Shown: piece after piece, positions 60,927-64,000 of the stretch
Layout of the letters: every line of letters starts with the position of its first letter
How positions within the stretch are numbered: position 1 is the first letter of the stretch
Assembly: GCA_947586055.1 (NCBI GenBank)
Contig: CANPXL010000002.1
Coordinates: 1-64,000 of the forward strand
Source of the DNA: an uncultured Acetatifactor sp.
GTDB lineage: Bacteria > Bacillota > Clostridia > Lachnospirales > Lachnospiraceae
DNA length: 64,000 nt
Direction: 5' to 3'
Notes under the pieces: generated by a model
What the model was told of the DNA's origin: nothing
Databases searched by the model: none
What the model saw: only the letters and a program-made list of their open reading frames with translations
Made by a program: the position numbers and the translations under genes

Positions 60927-62767
60927 TTATCATAAAACTTCTTCCAATGCTGTTCCAAAAAGATCACTTCATCCGAATCAGAAAATAAATATGCAAGCGA
61001 AAGTGCCGCCTTCATAAAACAACGGCGTTTTTCTTTGTCATCGCCCTCCTGCAGCTGTTCCATATTCCATGTGCGGTCATATAAGGTGAGCCGAAGCACA
61101 TCCGCTTTGCCAGTCACAAGCGCCATCCGGATCGCATTGTCTTCCACCCGAATCGCTTCCGTATATTCCTGCCGGTTTCCCAGCAAATCTCCTAAGTTCC
61201 GCAGCGCTCTTTCATAATTATCCATACCTTTGCGCCTTGCCGGATCCAGCCTATCATAGTACTGTAATAAAAGACGAAGCCACACAATACCTCTGTCCCG
61301 TTGCCCAACCTTTTCACAACCGTAAGAAATCCCATTGACAATAGTCGCTTCTGCTTTTGTAAAGTACCAGGAGCCTAAATGCTCCGGCTCTTTGTCCGGC
61401 ACCGTTATATGTAATGCATCCCATAGTCTTTTCTGCTCTGTTTCTGCATCTATCTTTCCCGCTCCGTACAGCGTCAGCGTCTCCAGGGCCAGCAGATACT
61501 GATCCGCATACCGGCTATGCCCCGTTTCTCTGACCAGCTTTTTTACCAGCGGCAGCGCTTCTTCATTCCGGCCAAAGCGGGTCAGCATATTGATCTCTTC
61601 CACCGTCCTGTGAAGCCCCGCATTCCCTGTCTGGGCGGACATCACGATACTTCCCCCCGGCAGATTCAGTTTTTTCAGAAGTCCTGTCAGGACGCCCTGC
61701 TTCGGAACTACCGCGCCGCGCTCGATTCTGGAAACCGTCACCGGATTGCAGACGCCCTCCGCCAGCGCTTCCTGCGTCATTCCAAGAGCCTGCCGCCTTC
61801 CTTTTATCAGGTCGGCCAGCACATAAGTTTCCTCCACATCATCCGTCAGATACCAGATCCATTCCCCGGGCCTTACATCGTATTCTCCATACAGCCACCG
61901 CAGGGAAGCGCATAGCTGCTCCGCACGGCTTCTCTCCTGATGCGCGCCGTCCGCCGGAAGGTGCCGCAGCCGGTATTCCGTAAGCTCCCGCAGGTAAAAC
62001 AGACTCCCCTGACGCTTGATCTCTTCCATGCACGATGCATATATCCCGGCGCTTTCGTCCGTCTCTCTCCCGCTTTGTTCCAAAAGCACAAGAATCCGAT
62101 AACCGATCTGAACAGAAAATGCGGCTTTTTCCCGCCCCAGGGACTCCCTGCTCAGCTGCCCGAGTATCTTTCGGTACCCGGACAACGCCTCCCCGCTCTT
62201 TCCCGTTTCTTCCAGTATCCGCAGATACAGGCATTTTATGGACAATTCTATATGGCTCATCCGCAGGGGCTGCGTCCCCTCCAGCAGCCGCGCGGGCATC
62301 GTAACGCTCCACGCCTGCCGCAGCTTTTCAGCTATCCGCTCCAAATCCCCGGCCGTTTCCCTCCGCGCTCTGAAATCCCATACGGATTCCGCCAGCATCC
62401 GGAACTGTTCATGCAGTCTGCTCTGACCCTTCGTCAGGCGGATGTATTCTTCCCGGGCCCTCCGATATTCCCTTTCCTGTCCGGAGTCCACCGCCGCGGC
62501 CAGATCTTCTCTGGCGCAAAGCCATTCCTGCTCCCGTGTGTTCAGAAAATACAAAAAGCGCTCCTGCGACACCCCAAGCCGCTGCAGCAGCGCTTCCGAC
62601 ACAATTTTTTCACAGCCCCTCTCCCCTGTTTCGATCCGCGCCAGATAACTGCGCGAGCAGACACCCGCGCAGAGCTGCTGGGCACTGACGCCCGCCCGGA
62701 TGCGCTCCCGGCCGATGATCGTTCCGATCTGACTGTATTCCGTTTCCCTGTTCTCTTCTGTATTCAC
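60923..62767 (-). CDS. double XRE-type HTH regulator with TPR-like helical repeats (RRNPP-like)
   Basis: A 614-residue cytoplasmic regulator with two DNA-binding domains. HTH 1 is at residues 13-66 (IGTIIGRERIRAGVSAQQLC, SYLARIETGERGC). HTH 2 is at 316-370 (LADLIKGRRQALGMTQEALA, NPVTVSRIERGAVVP). Each is followed by about 240 all-helical residues with TPR-like character (GEALSGYRKIL, YERALRNLGDLLGNRQEYTEAI). HTH plus TPR is the plan of RRNPP receptors (PlcR, Rgg, PrgX, NprR), but these have one HTH; here the unit seems duplicated in one chain. The start is GTG 62767, ten bases after the lipid-kinase stop, with the RBS inside that gene's end. Confidence 0.82.
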   Translation of the reverse strand: MNTEENRETEYSQIGTIIGRERIRAGVSAQQLCAGVCSRSYLARIETGERGCEKIVSEALLQRLGVSQERFLYFLNTREQEWLCAREDLAAAVDSGQEREYRRAREEYIRLTKGQSRLHEQFRMLAESVWDFRARRETAGDLERIAEKLRQAWSVTMPARLLEGTQPLRMSHIELSIKCLYLRILEETGKSGEALSGYRKILGQLSRESLGREKAAFSVQIGYRILVLLEQSGRETDESAGIYASCMEEIKRQGSLFYLRELTEYRLRHLPADGAHQERSRAEQLCASLRWLYGEYDVRPGEWIWYLTDDVEETYVLADLIKGRRQALGMTQEALAEGVCNPVTVSRIERGAVVPKQGVLTGLLKKLNLPGGSIVMSAQTGNAGLHRTVEEINMLTRFGRNEEALPLVKKLVRETGHSRYADQYLLALETLTLYGAGKIDAETEQKRLWDALHITVPDKEPEHLGSWYFTKAEATIVNGISYGCEKVGQRDRGIVWLRLLLQYYDRLDPARRKGMDNYERALRNLGDLLGNRQEYTEAIRVEDNAIRMALVTGKADVLRLTLYDRTWNMEQLQEGDDKEKRRCFMKAALSLAYLFSDSDEVIFLEQHWKKFYDN

Positions 62768-62777
62768 CGTATCCCGA

Positions 62778-63668
62778 TTACTCCTTCACCCTGATCTCCA
62801 TCCCTTTGTTGATACTCCGGATCCGCACGCTCTTATGGCTCCCGCCGTTCTCTCCGTCAAGGGTCCACGCCACGGGTTCCTCCGCCTCCAGGCTCAGGCT
62901 TGCGGTATGAAAAGTGTACATGAGATTTGTGTCAATATTTCGATTAAGCAGCGAGCGGATGATGTTGTTAAGTTCGATGGGGTTTCTGGGCCGCTTGATC
63001 AGCGTCACTTCAAAGAGTCCGTCGTCAAGCTTTACATCTTTTCCCGTGATGTTTTTAAAGCCGCCCACGGACAGGGAATTTGTGATCATGCCGAAGATAA
63101 ATTCCTCCGAGACGGTCCTGTCCTCCCAGCTTACCCGCATGGGAAACGACTTAATGGAAGGCAGCCGCTTCACTCCCTCCAGCAGATACGCCATGTGTCC
63201 CAGCAGATTTTTCGCATCCTGTCCGGTCTCATAGGATACCTCCGTAAAAATCCCGAAGGCGGCGACATATACAAAGATATCTTCGTTAAACGCGCCGATG
63301 TCGCAGGGAAAATTTTTTCCTTCCACGGCGATCTGCGCCGCCCGGAGCATATCCTTCGGCAGAGACAGGCTTCCTCCGAAATCGTTTGTGCTTCCCGCGG
63401 GAATATAGCCGATGGGAGTCCGGAAACCGCTCTCGATCATGCCGGTCACGGTCTCGTCCAGCGTGCCGTCCCCGCCGCTACACACCACCAGTCCGTAATC
63501 CTCCGAGCGCGTCTCCATAATGTGTCTGGCGTCTCCCTGGGACTGTGTGGGACATACCGTACTTTCATATCCCGCCTTTGCAAAGATATCGAGAATATCC
63601 GCCAGCCTGGTTCTGATCTTTGCCTTGCCCGCCTTGGGATTGTAAATAAAAAGCAGCTTTTTGCCCAT
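62778..63668 (-). CDS. diacylglycerol/lipid kinase family protein (YegS/DgkB-like)
   Basis: A 296-residue kinase of the DAGK catalytic family: LLFIYNPKAGKAKIRTRL, VVCSGGDGTLDETVTGMIES (nucleotide-binding GGDGT) and YIPAGSTNDFGGSLSLP. It phosphorylates diacylglycerol or a related lipid, feeding phosphatidic acid back into membrane synthesis. Start ATG 63668 (MGKKLLFIYN) follows GGGAGATGACT; the track adds 27 residues. The regulator gene follows at ten bases and may be co-transcribed. Confidence 0.92.
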   Translation of the reverse strand: MGKKLLFIYNPKAGKAKIRTRLADILDIFAKAGYESTVCPTQSQGDARHIMETRSEDYGLVVCSGGDGTLDETVTGMIESGFRTPIGYIPAGSTNDFGGSLSLPKDMLRAAQIAVEGKNFPCDIGAFNEDIFVYVAAFGIFTEVSYETGQDAKNLLGHMAYLLEGVKRLPSIKSFPMRVSWEDRTVSEEFIFGMITNSLSVGGFKNITGKDVKLDDGLFEVTLIKRPRNPIELNNIIRSLLNRNIDTNLMYTFHTASLSLEAEEPVAWTLDGENGGSHKSVRIRSINKGMEIRVKE

Positions 63669-63725
63669 AGTCATCTCCCGTTTGCCGTCTCCGACGCCGT
63701 AACCGGCGTATCGTATGTTCTGTGT

Positions 63726-63765
63726 AAAAAAAGGCGAAACCAACAGCAATCCATTGACTCCGCCC
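63726..63765 (-). terminator. possible terminator after the HPr gene
   Basis: A short GGCG/CGCC stem with an internal CAAT/ATTG pairing precedes seven Ts on the minus strand, about 35 bp beyond the HPr stop. Confidence 0.5.
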
Positions 63766-63797
63766 TGTTTTTATTTCGTCTTTCCTGCCTTTGACCT

Positions 63798-64000
63798 TTA
63801 TTCGTTCTTACCGCTGAGGAACTGTTCAATCCCCTTCAGCGCTTCCTGCTCGTCGGCGCCCTCTACGGAAACCTTCAGCGCCTCGCCGTTATCCAGACCG
63901 AGACTCATCATTCCCATAATACTCTTCGCGTTTACTCTCTTTTCTCCGGATTCAATGTAGATCCTGCTTTCGTACTTGCTCGCTTCCTGTACCAGAAGTG
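63798..64000 (-). CDS. ptsH: HPr family phosphocarrier protein (partial, N-terminus beyond window)
   Basis: The last 67 codons of an HPr-like protein run off the window edge: LVQEASKYESRIYIE, VNAKSIMGMMSLGL with the regulatory Ser46 region, and the C-terminal helix DEQEALKGIEQFLSG. The His15 segment would lie just outside the window, so PTS competence cannot be judged here, but spacing and sequence fit a standard HPr. HPr relays phosphate from Enzyme I to sugar-specific EIIA. The gene is missing from the ORF track because it lacks a start inside the window. Confidence 0.88.
   Translation of the reverse strand, partial: LLVQEASKYESRIYIESGEKRVNAKSIMGMMSLGLDNGEALKVSVEGADEQEALKGIEQFLSGKNE

Noticed and set aside
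1-64000. CRISPR arrays, tRNA/rRNA genes, insertion sequences, prophage
   Set aside because: No regularly spaced direct repeats, no tRNA or rRNA-like sequence and no transposase, integrase or phage structural motif was seen on either strand.

Overview
The window looks like a chromosomal segment of a Clostridia member, most likely Lachnospiraceae. The evidence is the gene order ireB-ruvX-yrzB(DUF1292)-fur-RNase J-ylbF, a CIRCE-controlled hrcA-grpE-dnaK-dnaJ operon, a DUF6465 protein, an HPr-like protein without the catalytic histidine, an Amt-PII fusion, strong AGGAGG-type ribosome binding sites and TTGACA/TATAAT promoters. Most of the DNA is GC-rich; roughly 31.3-45.3 kb is clearly AT-rich. 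I saw no rRNA, tRNA, CRISPR array, transposase or phage gene. Nearly all genes are on the minus strand. Family assignments were made by eye from motifs, and no database search was possible.

Region 1 (0-20 kb) is housekeeping. It holds a translation, RNA-decay and cell-wall operon (ireB, ruvX, DUF1292, fur, RNase J, ylbF, an MltG N-terminal-like protein, a TrmR-type O-methyltransferase and a U32 peptidase). It also holds mtaB, a divergent HPr-like gene, thiI with its cysteine desulfurase, rsmE-prmA, an O-antigen-ligase-like membrane protein, and the heat-shock operon with promoter and CIRCE.

Region 2 (20-26.6 kb) is metabolism and envelope: uppP, a patatin-like phospholipase, a PLP aminotransferase, glpK, and an ammonium transporter carrying a C-terminal PII domain. 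The transporter promoter is followed almost at once by an intrinsic terminator hairpin.

Region 3 (26.6-50.2 kb) is a large surface-glycan or teichoic-acid-like locus. Its first block encodes a glycerophosphotransferase-like protein with a propeller-like C-terminus, a TagD cytidylyltransferase fused to a Gfo/Idh/MocA oxidoreductase, and a glycerophosphodiesterase. After a terminator comes an AT-rich run: LicD, an IspD/TarI-like cytidylyltransferase, an acetolactate-synthase-like ThDP enzyme, a TylF-like methyltransferase, several glycosyltransferases and a TagF-like protein. It ends with a four-part protein (methyltransferase-like, kinase-like, Rossmann, cytidylyltransferase) and two xylose-isomerase-like TIM barrels. 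Ten of these otherwise unrelated enzymes carry what looks like the same small GxGxxG Rossmann module at the N-terminus, C-terminus or middle. This is the most striking architecture in the window.

Region 4 (50.2-60.1 kb) holds a GNAT acetyltransferase, a cyclophilin, a PAS protein, class II fructose-bisphosphate aldolase with a clear promoter and terminator, and a tandem array of four paralogous solute-binding-like lipoproteins without any permease genes.

Region 5 (60.1-64 kb) looks like an undescribed signalling cassette. A 614-residue regulator contains two XRE-type helix-turn-helix domains separated and followed by helical, TPR-like regions. Convergent with it, overlapping by 4 bp, is a 52-codon ORF absent from the supplied track. 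That ORF has a strong RBS and a basic/hydrophobic N-terminus, as expected for a peptide pro-pheromone. Beyond it is a small secreted Cys-rich protein whose promoter is overlapped by a 9-16-9 inverted repeat. The resemblance is to RRNPP quorum sensing, but this is inferred from architecture only. A YegS/DgkB-like lipid kinase and the 3' part of an HPr gene end the window.
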